Shown here: positions 1 to 13,323 of the stretch, piece after piece
Layout: the number at the start of each line of letters is the position of its first letter
How positions within the stretch are numbered: position 1 is the first letter of the stretch
From: Enoplosus armatus
Taxonomy: Eukaryota; Chordata; Actinopteri; Centrarchiformes; Enoplosidae
Length of the DNA stretch: 64,000 nt
Direction of reading: 5' to 3'
Assembly: GCF_043641665.1 (NCBI RefSeq)
Contig: NC_092192.1
Span: 19,060,658-19,124,657 of the forward strand
Position numbers and translations under genes: made by a program
Notes under the pieces: generated by a model
Seen by the model: only the letters and a program-made list of their open reading frames with translations
Told to the model about the DNA's origin: nothing
Databases searched by the model: none

Positions 1-64
1 ACACAATACTTTTCAACAAACAGGGGAAACCAAGGCGTTTCCTGTACTGTAAATACATCAGTGC

Positions 65-260
65 ATTATTTTTATTGGCCATGCTAGTAATGTGGCTCGA
101 GGGATGGCAACGTCGGTCAGCCAGTTCATCACTTTGGTTGAGACTGAAATATCTCAACAACTATTGGATGGATTGCCATGAAATTTGGTTCAGGCCCTTA
201 ACTTTCACCATCAGGTCAAAATTTCAATTTGTCCAATACTTGCAAAACTAATGACATTAA
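65..260. repeat. Interspersed percomorph-type repeat, fragment 1
   Basis: The stretch reading 'caacaactattggatggatt', followed by 'catcaggtcaaaatttcaat' and 'gcaaaactaatgacatt', is a piece of a repeat found again near 50.2-50.5 kb and 63.1-63.5 kb in this window. It lies in an ncor1 intron. I recognise it from memory as a common, non-coding percomorph repeat; its class is not certain. No open frame of note. Confidence 0.6.
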
Positions 261-813
261 GCCTCAGCTGAACCCCCACAATTCCTATATTTCACACTAC
301 ATGCATAGAGACCTAGTATTAGAAGAATTTATTATTATTTTATAAAAATCACCATTAAATGTTCAGTGAGCAGCAGTATTTAACATACTGTCTGGACATC
401 CAAACAACAGACTTTTGTTTTCTGAATGGAGATTCACAGCAAAAGTATGTAGTTAAATTGCTCATGTGGAATTTTAAGACTGTGCGCTCTCTAAGACTCT
501 GCAATGCATGGCCTTGTGTTTGCCTTCTGCATTTTAAGTATGCAAAATGCAAAAAGTTCAACAAACTGCTGTTTGTTGATTTTCTGCAAAGTGTGTCAAT
601 ATTCTGTAGCTTTAAGTAAACAGGGAAGATACCACAAAAGCTTTAATGATCCCAATAATATTTCCCCTGGTCAGCTGAGGTCATCCGAGTGCTGGTATGA
701 TATGACTATTACTCTGACCATAGGAATGGGTGGCGGCGCTAATGTTGTGTCCAGAGCACTGACACAAACACCTGGAACTTCCACCATGCTTTCCTAACAG
801 CAGGGACACTTAC

Positions 814-3800
814 CCTTTGTTTACGAGCATGGTTCCTCCTCTTAAAAAACAAAATCAGCTTCTTCCTCATGACTTGGTTGCTAAAAGAGAACAACACTTG
901 TTCAGTGAAATGAATACAATACTTTATTAGCAAAATTATTGTGGTATTTACCAGAAAGCACACAATGTTGCGTAACATATAAAACAGTAATGCCCTACAA
1001 GAAACTTATTATTTCAGCAGAAAAGCAAGAGTTAAGTAGTTCCTTTAGCTAGTACAAGTGTACATTTGCATCTTTAAGAGATAGAGCTTTCCAACACCCA
1101 CACCAAAAACATCATGGACATTTGGTTTAATTTTACGGTGGCAGGTAGAAAATACTGGGAACTCTTCTGTTTACACATGATTGTGGGTGTGAGGAGAGAA
1201 TAGCGAGAGGGCTGACCCTGAGAGTGTGGCCTGTACAGCAGATTCACACAGAGGGAGTCTGGTCCTGATAAAAGACTGAGCCAGATGGGCCGCTCTCATG
1301 GTGCACACTGATATGGGTTTGATCCTGCACAGCCTGGCCTTCAACCCCCAACACAAGCCTACTTTAAAACATGCCTAACGCAGACACAAGTGCATTCTTT
1401 CACTTCCTTTCTCTATCACTATCTGCTTGGTGTTGGTAAGGCAACTCAAGCGGGTGACTCAGCAATCAGATTAGACAGAATTATCAGCTGGGTTTATCTA
1501 GCTGAGGTCAGCATTACCCCTAGCACCTTCCTCAGCTGAGATGTTTCCAAACCTGTTAGTGTGGTAAGCAACATGTCTGCTGCAATGTTCTCGCACTTCT
1601 CGTCGGCAAGGCCGACAGATGTTCATGAGATGGATCTATGGAACAAACATAGATACTCACGTCTTGATGTTGTCATGGTACACCTTTGTGTCTGACGGCT
1701 GGTTGTACAGGGGCTAAGAAGGGAAACAACAGACCAGGAACAGGTAGTGGATTAATCATTAGCTATTAGGCAAGCAGTAATATCTAAGTTCCTACTGAGC
1801 TAGTGTTACCTTGTCCTCAAATCTCATGCAAGGGCAAAAAAAATACAATAAACCATTAAACCACATACCAGCTCAACCTTAGGACCAAGACCTTCCAGTA
1901 TTTTATGGGCCTCTTCAGCTTTTTTCTAGAAAAAAAAGAGCAAAAGTTCAGATCTTAATTACAGGGTCCACAAAAAGTAAAGAGAAACAATTTGAGCGTA
2001 TTCAAAAAGGAAATCTGGAAAAACTTCCCACCTGACAGTCTATATCATGTGTGTGTGTTATACTCTTAGACATTTTCGTGGGTACAGCCTAACAGAAGCT
2101 TCAATTAACACAGCAGCACACAACATGTGGCCATGCATTGGTTAAAACATTTTTACAGCAATTTCGATTTTCGATAAGTTACTGATCAAGGGAGTGATCT
2201 GGAGGTCTATCATAAAAATAAAAGGGCAAAGAGTCAGGAAAACCATAAACTCAAAATAAACCTTCAGTCCTGATTAAAGAAAAAATTTGCTTGTTTGATC
2301 ATTTTTAGATGCATTTAATTTGCTCTTGATTGCTAAATTGATCAATTGGAGAAGTGAGCAGCTGCACCTGCCTGAAAGAAGTGATACACGGTCCAAGAAA
2401 AAAAAAACTAAAATAAAACAGAACAAAGAATGTTACTGCTGCAGCATAATTAATAGGTTTGGCAACAACATTTTTCCAGGATCAGTGCAGACTGTCTGCT
2501 TATTCAAGATCATCAGAATTATACTGAATAATTCCCCTTTCATAAGCCTACATCTACAGACTGAGACAAACAACCACAGCTGCCAGACGAAATGCTGTGT
2601 GTGCACAGTACTGGAGCAGCTTTACAGCCTAAAGGGTTAATGGCTGATTGAGAAGGAAGGCGTGTCTCAGCACTCTCCTACCACAACATTGTCTGACAGA
2701 CTTGAACTACAGTGACCTCCATAAACACACACTCACTAACTTCCCTATTGTTCAACTGAAAAACAGATAATGAGGCCTGCCTTTGCCCTTGACTTTAGTT
2801 GTTTTGTTTGTTTTTTTTAATTAGGAAATATCTGACAAAGTAACACTGCAGTAAAAACATGGTTACTTTCAAACAATAAAAAAACCACAGGATGTTTCAA
2901 CAGCAGGCTAGCTTGAATATTATTTCTGAAAATGAAAACATCCCTATGACAAATACTTCGACAGAGGTGGGGATACTCGAGCAAACATTCAAGTCATATC
3001 TTGTCATGTCCACCACCTTTTTTTTTTTTCTTTTTTTTTTTAAATAGCACTACTAAAGACGTTCCGACAAAATCACATTGCATTTCCTTTATCTGCTCCA
3101 TCATAAAAGCCTCCCACTGGTTTGCAGGCAGACAACTTAAATGTAAAGCAGCAGCAGCAGCAGGAAACGTTCAGTTTGCAACAGCAGCAACTTAACACAG
3201 TTCAGATACGGCTGAAAGCAATCAGTAGTATCAGTAAAATAGGGCTAATATAATACAGGCACATAAGAGTGAAACTTAACTCCAAACCACAGAGATTCAG
3301 TAAGAGGCTACAGAAAGTACTGAGAGACAGACTTAAAGACACGAGTTCAGCCATCAGTTTAGCATAAAATGGCTTGGTTTGAGGGAAGAGACTGTCACTG
3401 GTTAGGCGTGGTCGCCATGGTTATCCCCTGCTGTGAGGAGGCAGTGGAAACGCATGTGTTCTGAGCTTGGTGTGCCCGGACCGGTGGAAAAAAACAAAAG
3501 TAACTTCTTCCAGCTTTGAGGATACACAGAGACGACAGATAACAAACTGCAATTGTTTAGAACACAAACAAAAAGGACTGAGGAGAACTGAGGAGCACTA
3601 ATGTTGTCAGTGTGTCTTGGTGTTTGCAGCAGATGACTAACCCTGTTCTCATCGTAGATGATCTGGACTATGCTGCGGTGCTTGTGCTCCACTGGGGGAG
3701 GGGTCACTGGCTTTTCTGGCTCCACTGGCTTAGCTGCTTCCTCCTCCAGTTGTTGCTAAGAGACAACACCAACACAACATTTTGACCAATCGCACACAAG

Positions 3801-6800
3801 CAAGAGAAAACACACAAAATACACACAGGAAAATATGGGGGGGGGGCTCCTTTTTTCTATATATGACCCGATTAAACATGTTGGTTTGTATGGTTTTATC
3901 TGTATTCGTTTTCATCTGGAAAAAATGGTGGAAAACACTGACACATGTCCACTGTGTTGATCTGATATCTGAGGCCCATGCAGGCCAATTATTCTCTACA
4001 GAACTGGAGGTTTCTACCATTGAGGCCAATGCTGGACTGGTGAGTGCTTGGGAGGTCAATGTTTATAAGGTTGTGTAAACTACCAGGTTACAGGGACGAG
4101 ATCAGGAGTTCCCGAAATACCTCAAATAAACAAATAAAAATCCCTGAAAATCATGAGAAAATGCAGACTGAAAAAAAAAAAACTGACAAGTACTCTCTCC
4201 GAGTGAAGATCAGCTTACATTCCTATCTAATGAGCCGAAATTCCAAAACAAGATAGCAGGAGAAAAACAGCCACAAACTAGATGAAAAACAAGTTAATCA
4301 AGATAGAAAGAAAGAATAAATAAATAAGCCTCTAGAAATCCTGTTTTTGAGAGCACGTTATTGAGACACACAGTAGATGGTGGGCACAAGCTTAGCCATA
4401 GATCTGTCTACGTATCCTATAGTCCAGGTGGACTGCTTTCAAACACTGTTGATGCAGACAAAGTAAAACCTGGAGCTCTGTGAGCTGATTAAAACTCCTC
4501 TCTGAGAAGACAACTAGCCTGCAGGGCTTAGCAGGAGCCTCCTCACCTGTTAGCAGAGCCTGTTAACATTGTCAACATCAAAGCTGGATTTTGCCAAAGC
4601 TACAAATAAAGCTGACTGAGATGACAATAATTACAATGATCTATTAACAATATTTCTATTCAGATTGTAGCAGGATTGAACTGTCACTAAATAAACAATT
4701 CAAATCACAACAGATACCAAAGTGAGTACAATCCCTTTCAGGTGAAGCCACTGTCAAAGCTGCTCTTTCAAAATGTAATTATTCCACTAAAGATAAATCA
4801 AGTACAAGACCTTTACAACTTCCACTGCGGTGGTTTACAATTACACATCATTTTATGAAAGCAATAAGCAATTTAAGCTTATTAAATGTTTTCTTATACA
4901 ACATCCATTGTGTTTGATGCATGTGCAGAGATAAAGGGTTTTACTTGCTAACCAACCTGCTTTTTCTTCAGCTTGAAAATCTGCTGCTCCACTTTAGCAA
5001 TCTCTCTGTCCACACGGTCCATACTCTGAATCAGCTCCTCCTTGGATAGTTTGGAGGGAGAAGCATCCTGTTCTTCCCCCATGTGTAGTGCATGTCCTCC
5101 TGGGGACTCCACTTTGACAGTGAACTGAGATTCCTGGCAAAAAAAACAACAAGGTTCACTGAGCTTAAAAAAACTACAGCAGAGGATCTGTACAAAACCA
5201 AATGATTCCATTCAGTCCCCGTGGCCAATGAGGCGATGTCAGAAAAGGTCCTATCTTTTGGTGGGGACTGTATCGATCTAAAACTATTATACACAAACAC
5301 ATTCTGACATAATAAATCACAGAGAGGAGTCAGAAGTTCTTTCTCATTATGAGGAGAGGGCTATGACAGTTCACAGCAGCTGTAAATCAAGTTGTAGTTC
5401 AACTACAGAAGTGTCACCTGACTAACTCAGTTTGTTGCTGTATAGGCAAAAACACAACTGAGACCAAATATGGCTTCTTGGTTTGCAGAAGGGAGGTGAA
5501 GAGGAACAGCGCCCACCTTTTTGACCTCCACACTGGCTCTAAGACTGTCCTGTACTGTATGGGTTAAGGGCAGGACAATACCCCCAGCAGTGGGGGGGGT
5601 GCGGGTGATGTGGGCCTCAGCAACAGTCTCCATGCGAGGGCGTTTAGCCTCCAAGGCCTCATGCTCAGGCTGGGCTGTGATGGAGTGAAACTGCTGTTCG
5701 TAACCATGGCGTCTCTCTGGAGGCCTGAAGAACAGAAGTAAACAAGAAATTTACAGACATATCAGAAGCTACATCCGGCAGTCTGGATGTATGTTTCCCA
5801 AACTGTAATCTGGGGAAAGCGTCCCTGAGGGAGTGCAAAAGGAAAAACAAGTCTGAAATACAGACCCTGATATTAAAAGAATTTAAAAAACCCTCATCTG
5901 GACGGCACATATGAGGATGCAGTTATCATCTGTCAGATATTTAGGCAGCAGGCCGGATATTTGAAGTGAAGCCCAGAGCTTTCCATAAGCGCCGGCTGCC
6001 GGCCAAACAGCCGACTACTCATGGGGTCCAGGCGGCTACTTTATTATATTCATTTTTGATTCTAATAAAATAGTTTTGATAAGCAAATTGAGAGTCATTA
6101 TGCGTGTACATTTTACGAACACTAGCCACCATTTCAAAACAATGCGGCCATGATGATAGAGAGTCGTGCCCGCCCTCCACGTGAGTACAAAACGGTGGGT
6201 CGTCTTCAGTGTTAAACGTTACATATTAGCAAAATAATTGATGACAAAACCCATTAAAAGTTGCATCGATTGCACAGATAGGGGACATCCTCATTAGACG
6301 GTGGCAGCAACCTGATAATTGTGCAATAAGCATTAAAAAAGCGCTGCATTTTCCATATATGTCACACAGATGTTTATGGGCTTAAAGAATGAACGAATGA
6401 ATGAATTATCTTTATTTACATTGTGCTTTTTACAGCAGAGCCATCTCTAAGACGCATTGCAAACACACACGAAAACAGACAATGGCGTCACAGTAACAGG
6501 CCTGTGTCATATGAGGAAGATGTCAGCTGCTCAGCCTCACACTGTAATCTTATAGTTTAAAATGTCGAGAACGCTTTTGTATTTTTTGTTATTGACCAAT
6601 TATGCAAACTAATGTCAGATGCCCAAAATCATGTTTTAAAAACAAAATATGATGTGTTGAAAATTCCTGCAGTTATATATGAGCAAGGGTCAGCGTACAT
6701 AATGAAATAGAGGCATTAGAAGGTGCCAGAGGCCACCAAATTCTAGCTTATACGAACAACATTTTTAGCTAGCTGGCTACTCTATATCCTTGTGGAAAGC

Positions 6801-9347
6801 CCTGGAAGCCCTTACCTTTCAGTTCCAGGGTGGAATTCAGACAGTAAAGATGGTCTTCTCCGACCCTGTGGATCTTGCATGTGAGTCCGATAGTCTGGGA
6901 CGGAGAAATCCTGAAGGCAAAAAGTACATACCACAAACAACTTTATAAAGCAATCTGATCAGGGTCACGACAGTATGAAAGGGTGGGAGTCTGGTGTAAA
7001 GCAATGGACAGATCTGCTGACCAAAAGAAAAGAAAAAAAAACTACATCATGCATTATCTGACTATAACAATGCACTTCACAGATGCAGAGAGGCAAAGTC
7101 CTGTCTACACCGGACAACACATCCATCTGAGGCAACAGATAGGCTTCAGTTTTAAATCAATACAGCTGTCTACACTGGCTGCTTCATTCACATTTTAGAC
7201 ACTGTGTAACTGGGACCTGAAGCATCATTTTAGGTGTCAACTTGCACAAGTAACGACACCAATTATGTATTGGGCAGTGAGCGCTGTTAAAAGTTGTCTG
7301 AGGGGCGTCCTGGTGGCCTCTGGGTTTATGGCACTGACCATTTAATTGCAACGTCCCCAGTTCAAGGCCAGCTGGGGATCTTTGTTGCACGTCACCCCCC
7401 CTCTCACCCACCTCATTTCCTGTAAGCTCTCTCTGCTGTACTCAATCTAATAAAAGGCAGGATTCCCAATGAACTCAGTGGGCATTTTTAGACCGACATA
7501 GACACAATGTCAGCATTTGGAGGTCTAATTGCTAAATATCAAAAAGAGGAGGCGGTGCCCATGTAGCTTAGAATAAGAACAGAATACCACAGTATCAGGT
7601 CTAAGCTTACCAGAAAGATGAAAGAAAAAATATATAATCAACGTAATAGTATAGTAGGGCTGGACCACGGGTGAGGCAAGACTTCGCCCCTCTTTCAAAC
7701 ATCTCATCAGTCAGCGCACAATGTAATTACAGAAACCTGTAGCACTGCTCCTATCTGGCTGATTAAAATGCATTTTGTTGATGTCAAGAACATTGATTAA
7801 AACCTTTTTAATACCCTAAAGCTTTTATCAAAAAGTTATTGGGTAAAGAACACATAAATGTTATCAGCCCAGTGTGACCTCCAAACAAACCAGAACAAGC
7901 AAATGCAGTTACAGGGAACATTTCCAAACTCCTGTTCCCCCCCCCCCAGATTTAAGCAAACAATCCAAATGCCCAGAAATGTACCCCTCACCGTTTTCTG
8001 TGAAAGTAAGCTTCTAAGAAGTATGTCATCCACAATGGCTAACAAACATTATCCAATATTCGCAACAGACAAATGAACATGAAACTGGAAAGTGAGCTGC
8101 AATTAAATACTATACAAACTTTATAGAGCTGTGTAATTAGGGTTAGGACTGAACTGAAGTGTTCAGTATTGAGACCATGATTATCATGATTATTTATTCA
8201 TCTTAATTACATTTCACTTTGACAAAAAACTCTTACAGTTTAATACATACACCTCTAAACATGCCTCAGTTGTACAAATATTAAAAGACAATGTCTTTCT
8301 TCACATGAAGATAGTTACTTATTAGAGTTAAAATATTAATGAAACCAGATTCAATAAAAAAAACATTTACACTAATAACAATGCCACAACAGCAAGCAAG
8401 TAAAATCAGATACATTTAACTTGCAGGTTGTCTACAGCATTTTCACTACAGCTGCAGCTGGGTTTGGGCAACTGAGAGCCCTTAGGCTAAAGCCACAACG
8501 AACAAGGCGAGCTAGACGGCACCGCCACCTCCAACTCATTTTCTGTTGAAGCTGCAAATCAGTCGTGAAGAGGTCAGCGGATGCATGTTACCTTTTCAGA
8601 TTAACTGTCAACACAGGTCCAGCCCAAAAGCCTTGTTTAGCAAATATCTTTGAACTTCTCCCAGGACTGCCCCACAACATGCTCATAGATTTAATACAGG
8701 TAAACTCTTGTTAGTCCCCTTATCTTCAAATTTTACTAGTTACTTTGTTTTTGCACTTCACTGGAACAATCTCTTCATCCAGGCAATCATCAGTAATGCT
8801 GAATTTAAAGTCTGAACCTAGCCTCACTGGTCTTTTCTTGTCTATCTCACCAGAGCCCCAAATCACAAAAAAAAGGAATAATCCTTATTTCGAATGCTAG
8901 CGGGCCTCTCACTTACCACACATGGAACTGCTGGGTGACTTCCCTGACCATGTATGAAAGAGAAAGTACTAAAACCGCATGCAGCTCTGACTGTAAATGA
9001 AAACATATATAGCAATAGTCCAACTCCAGCCCAATACTTTTAATAGAAAATCAGGCTCAATCTGGCTCAAATCCTCCATCAGGAATGGTTCCAACACAAC
9101 AATCACAATGTATTATCTTGAATTAAATCCTGGCCCAGTGATGGTTAGAGGGCCATAGTAAAGGTTCAGCTCTAAGTAGACATACTACAAATGTGACTGT
9201 TAGCTCAAATACAACAATACAGAAGGAAGGTTTTACCTGTTGGTGGCGCGTGCTGCTGAAGGTGTACTGGACAGAATGTGGTGGGTATCGGCTCTGCTCG
9301 CTGCTGAAGCTCCCCTGGCTGGGGGGGTAGCCCGAGCTACTGGACAT
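814..9347 (-). CDS. ncor1: Nuclear receptor corepressor 1, N-terminal part (partial gene)
   Basis: Eight coding exons on the minus strand splice in frame: 9347-9237 (start ATG), 6910-6816, 5724-5517, 5133-4957, 3755-3642, 1925-1869, 1713-1661 and 880-814. Together they give 294 residues; the gene continues past the left edge. The protein opens with [14 protein letters not shown] and contains [13 protein letters not shown], the corepressor signature [20 protein letters not shown] (about residues 170-190) and [11 protein letters not shown]. This is the repressor/coiled-coil region that precedes the SANT domains. In mammals NCOR1 bridges unliganded nuclear receptors and BCL6 to HDAC3-TBL1 complexes in the nucleus. 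The start resembles NCOR1, not NCOR2. The glutamine tract seen in human NCOR1 after VPDYR is absent. The introns hold a hAT-like element, a SINE and an older repeat. The exon joins are my reading of splice signals. Confidence 0.93.
5974..6804. mobile_element. hAT-like non-autonomous DNA transposon in ncor1 intron
   Basis: The left end reads CAGAGCTTTCCATAAG and the right end, on the opposite strand, CAGGGCTTTCCACAAG. These are 16-bp terminal inverted repeats with two mismatches, about 831 bp apart. The hexamer GAAGCC flanks both sides (5968-5973 and 6805-6810), which may be the remains of an 8-bp target duplication. The ends resemble hAT-family termini and there is no transposase frame inside, so it is a deletion derivative or MITE. 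It makes up most of the 1091-bp ncor1 intron, and its right end lies 12 nt inside the splice donor of the 6816-6910 exon. Confidence 0.65.
7302..7459 (+). mobile_element. tRNA-derived SINE (percomorph type)
   Basis: It begins GGGGCGTCCTGGTGGCCTC and carries a B-box-like GTTCAAGGC at 7360-7368. It continues GGGGATCTTTGTTGCA and CATTTCCTGTAAGCTCTCTC, and ends in 'ctaataaaaggca'. The promoter-like head, short length and simple AT-rich tail fit a tRNA-derived SINE that I recall as common in percomorph fish. It is inserted antisense in an ncor1 intron. Confidence 0.7.
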
Positions 9348-9426
9348 CCTGGCTCAGTGCTAGCGGGCTGCTGCTGCTTCACGGATCAGAGATTTTAGCT
9401 AGACCATGTTCGGAGACACAAACCAC
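9348..9426 (-). other. ncor1: ncor1 5' untranslated part of first coding exon
   Basis: Upstream of the ncor1 ATG (minus strand), a splice acceptor ending in 'cttggcgcag' at 9427 opens an exon with about 79 nt of 5' UTR before the start codon. The UTR carries a short run of CAG-type triplets. The next upstream exon is probably the one near 12.57 kb, which leaves a first intron of about 3.1 kb (9427-12565). Confidence 0.6.
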
Positions 9427-12400
9427 CTGCGCCAAGACAAAAACATAAAATACTTTTTTTTAAAGTCACATTTTAGACATTAAGATGAATATATCAAAGC
9501 CTCTTAAATGTATTTCTGCCTGAGAAATAATCTAAGAAGAGAATCAGCCAACTAAGATGAAATCATACTAAGTTAGATTGACGTGCCACAAATCTTGACG
9601 ATAGTACAGTGGTTAAAACACTGATCGTATTTGTCCAACCAAGTCAGTGCAGTCTGTTTCCATGCAGGAGAGTGTAGGCCTAAAGAACTACCCTGCTGGT
9701 ATCATCTCTTGCTGCCAGTGTAGGTAATAAAGTTAGGATAAAATCCAAAATACACCACTAAGCTCTTGCTTTACCTTGCAGGTGTGTTAATCTAAGTGAA
9801 GGCTTTTAAACAAAAAGTGCAAGGATGATCTTGAACTGGTACATAAAAAAAAAAGTATGCTGTAGATAACAGTATTTCTGTGGGTGGAAGGAACAGGGGC
9901 CTGTTTTGTGTCAAAAACAGATGACGGAGTTAACTTGATTTGATTGTTGATAATTTGTTATTAGCCAGACGTTTTTTAAAGCCGTCTATAATGTATGTGG
10001 AACTGAAAAAGCTCAGACCTGCAAAAATGCAGGATTATTCAGAGTCGGCAGCATTATCAGCCAAAACCTTTTGAATCCCCTCCGTCCATCAAGCATTCAG
10101 ATCTTCCCCAACCTTAACGGAGTTTTGTAAATTACAAATAATCCAGTGTTATTCTTAATTTGAACACATTTTACTTGAATTTATTCAAGTCAGACTGAAT
10201 TACGATCAATTGTTCATGCAATTTCATCTCTTGAACAATCTGTTGTTTATCAAAGGGATTGGTAGGGTGTGTCCTTGCATAGTTATTTTTTTCAGATCTT
10301 AATTAACTTCTGCTGTGCAGCTGTGGTAAAAAGGTGTCATCTCTAAACTTACATGTCATGCCAACCAATCACATGAGCAGTGATCAAGGTTTCAGGTTGA
10401 CATTATTTCAGAATAACATCTAATTGTTATCTAATATAATTAGATGTGGATTTCTTTGTTAATCTTGGATAAGATAAACAAAGCAATCCTCCACTTGTGT
10501 TAAGCAATGCATGAAGAACTGGACCCGGGACAGAGCCAAGAGGCATTGTAACACTTTTTGAAGAATGTCTGCTCTCTAAAAAAAGAAAACTTGATATCAC
10601 ACCTGATATCTCAGGACTTTGCAACTGAACAAACACAAAACTAGATTTTGTGATTTTGATTTATGAGTTAAAAAAAAAGTGCAACCAAACACACACGCAG
10701 GAAAAGTTTCTGCATGTTGGTTTCGAACAAACACGTCACTGGATTTCTTTGGGCTCTTTTTGTCATCCTATACAGGGATCCATCCATGTTCTGGTTGCTC
10801 TATCATTTTTACTCTAGGTCTGCAAGAGTTACAGCTTGACCACCATGCCAAGACATAATGATGCTAACCTCAGGGTTGGAAAAGCTACAACCATTGCCAC
10901 CATAACCAGGGTGGGAAGCTGTTATTTTATTTTTTTCAATCCACAGGCCACTTTCACAATCACCCTTTCACAATCTGAGAAATTATACTAAAAACATCAC
11001 CAGTGTCTTGACAAAGTGACTACCAACTGCATTGACTGCAGCTGGTAGATGTTTGGGCTGTTTTTACAATGAACTAAAGAGCTATTTTTATATTTATCAT
11101 TTCCTATTTAAAATGACCTTTGTAAACCATAACAGCAGTAACAAAAAGGTTGTTATGCCCCATGTCTTCGACACAAAGCCAAAACCAAAGACGGGAATGT
11201 ATGAATCTGGTTACTAAATGTATATGAGGCTATGTCTCATTTTCAGCAACACCTTTAGTTTTGAGCCAAACTAAGGGAGAACCAATAAGCTTGAAGCAAA
11301 TTGTCAAATTTGAGAGGCAAAAATACATGTCAAAATGCAAAGGGCATATGATCTGAAACAGCACCCAGCAGCACTACAGCTGCCTCAAAATATTACAACC
11401 ACCAAGCACCTTTTATGTTTTACTTTTACTGTTCTGTTACTCTAAACTTAACTTTACATAGTCTTGTCAAACCTGAGTTGAGCTGATACACCAAAACAAC
11501 GATCAGTGAAACAGGAAAACATTTTTGGATTTTGTCATCGTTGAAGTGAGGCCTTGCTCCTTAGCAAATCTTCTACATTTTGTAGTATTGCAAACATATT
11601 ATTTGCTCCTATGTGCTCACAATGAAAAAGAAAAACAGACCTCCTGGGTTCAAGCCTGTGTCACAGCATCCTCCCTCTTTAGCAAGATATTAAATCCCTG
11701 AATCTTTTTTATTACTCAAACCATCTGAGTAAGCAGGATGACATTAATGCTTGATGTTGCAGCCCGAGTTAGTGATCTGACTATCTATAACTTGTTTTTC
11801 AATTAACTTGCAAAGAGATCCATGATGGGAATCATTTAATTTACTTTACAGTATAAGCTGTATCCCTGTCTCATCTCTTTCAACATGCAGCACGAATGTA
11901 AAGAAACTGAGGCTACAGTACATTCGCTCCTGGGTGTTCCCCTTCCTCTGTCGTTTCCATTTCCACAGATTTTATTGTATTTTCCGGCGAGTATTTTAAT
12001 GTTTAACGAGTAACGTTAGAGGCATGCAGTTTCAGGTTACAAAAATTACACAGCTTTCATCGTTTCACGATGAACTTCTTAGTGAAGTTAATTTTAGAAA
12101 GCAATGATTCATACACTGGTCTCTCTTATGATTCCCACACAAACCTAGCAGCCATGGTGAACTTCATGGCCTCATACAAAGCCTAGCAGAGAGGAACACT
12201 GCTGCTGTTTGCTGTTATTGTTGTCTTTTAACACCATACTGTCATGTACACGCAATTGGATTTGTAGCTTATCTTGGGGGATGGGTCTATTTCCACAACA
12301 GAGAGCTTTTCCGGAAATGCACCAAAAACATGCACAATAATAAGCGTCAACTTAAAAGTATATGCTACTTTAGCACTTCGGGGTGGTAACACGTCGTTTA
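9427..12400. other. Probable ncor1 first intron, no other gene seen
   Basis: About 3 kb of AT-rich DNA with only short, unsupported frames. I see no exon of a known family on either strand and no clear mobile element. Confidence 0.5.
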
Positions 12401-13323
12401 AGATGTTGTTGTTGTCGCTAGCTAGCTAACTTAGCCTGTATTTCACCTTTGAATTCCCAACCACGTCGCCATCTTGCAAGGCAGATTTTCAGCGTAGACC
12501 GGGGCGCATAAATAGCGTGCTAATTAGACATGTTGCTTTGCTACATATTAGCGATCTGTACTCACCTCATATTTAGAAAATATACCGATGGCAGAGAAAG
12601 GTATCCCTGGGCAGAATTATGTGTCAATGGTTGATTGTAAATCCGCGGGTTATGAGCAGTGGGCGACTGGACAGACTGAAGGCTGCGCCGCATTTGTCGG
12701 TCGATGTCCTAACAGGGTAAAATAAATTGTCCCTACTTGGTTAAATCAACAGGGTACTGGCATGCCTCACATCTGTGTACGTACAAAGAAAATGATAAGC
12801 GGAAAATGTACAAAGTAAATAGACTGTTATGTCACTTTTCGAATAAATATCAAACATTTTCAATTTGGATTTTTATATACCTGCAAGGATAATGCAGTGT
12901 GACAACAAACTCTTCCCCTCAAACACTGTAATGTTCCTGGTATTTATAATTTTCACTTTTCAAAAACACAAATTTCGTTTGATTTACATACCTTTCATCC
13001 ACATGTTCCAGGTCCTCTATATTCAAATACGCCATAAAATTATTCTGAATCATAATAATTTCTTTATTCTCCTAATAAATTGATTTAAACTCAAATGAAC
13101 TGAGAAAGCGACAGTGACTCCAAGTGAGTAAAATACACTACTGCGAGGCTAAAAGTGGGCAGCTATTGCTTTGTTGGACTTAGTTATGATACTTCTTGCA
13201 TTCATTGAGTAATAGGTAACGTTAGATATATCAGACAGACTGCCTATATGTCTTTACACGTGGAACCCTTTGCATGTTAGAGGTTTGTCTTTACACGGAG
13301 TGTTTACGTTAACGGTCAAAATA
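12400..13323. promoter_or_regulatory. Divergent ncor1-pigl promoter region
   Basis: On the minus strand a good splice donor (ATGAG|gtgagt, exon end at 12566) suggests that the non-coding first exon of ncor1 lies just to its right. The pigl ATG is at 13324 on the plus strand, so the two genes are head-to-head with their transcription starts within about 0.7 kb. A YY1-like motif, CAAGATGGCGACG, is read on the minus strand near 12465-12480. No convincing TATA box was seen. Start sites are inferred. Confidence 0.45.

Noticed and set aside
13270..13323. Upstream in-frame extension of pigl
   Set aside because: It starts with TTG, not ATG; the ATG at 13324 is followed at once by the membrane anchor expected of PIGL.
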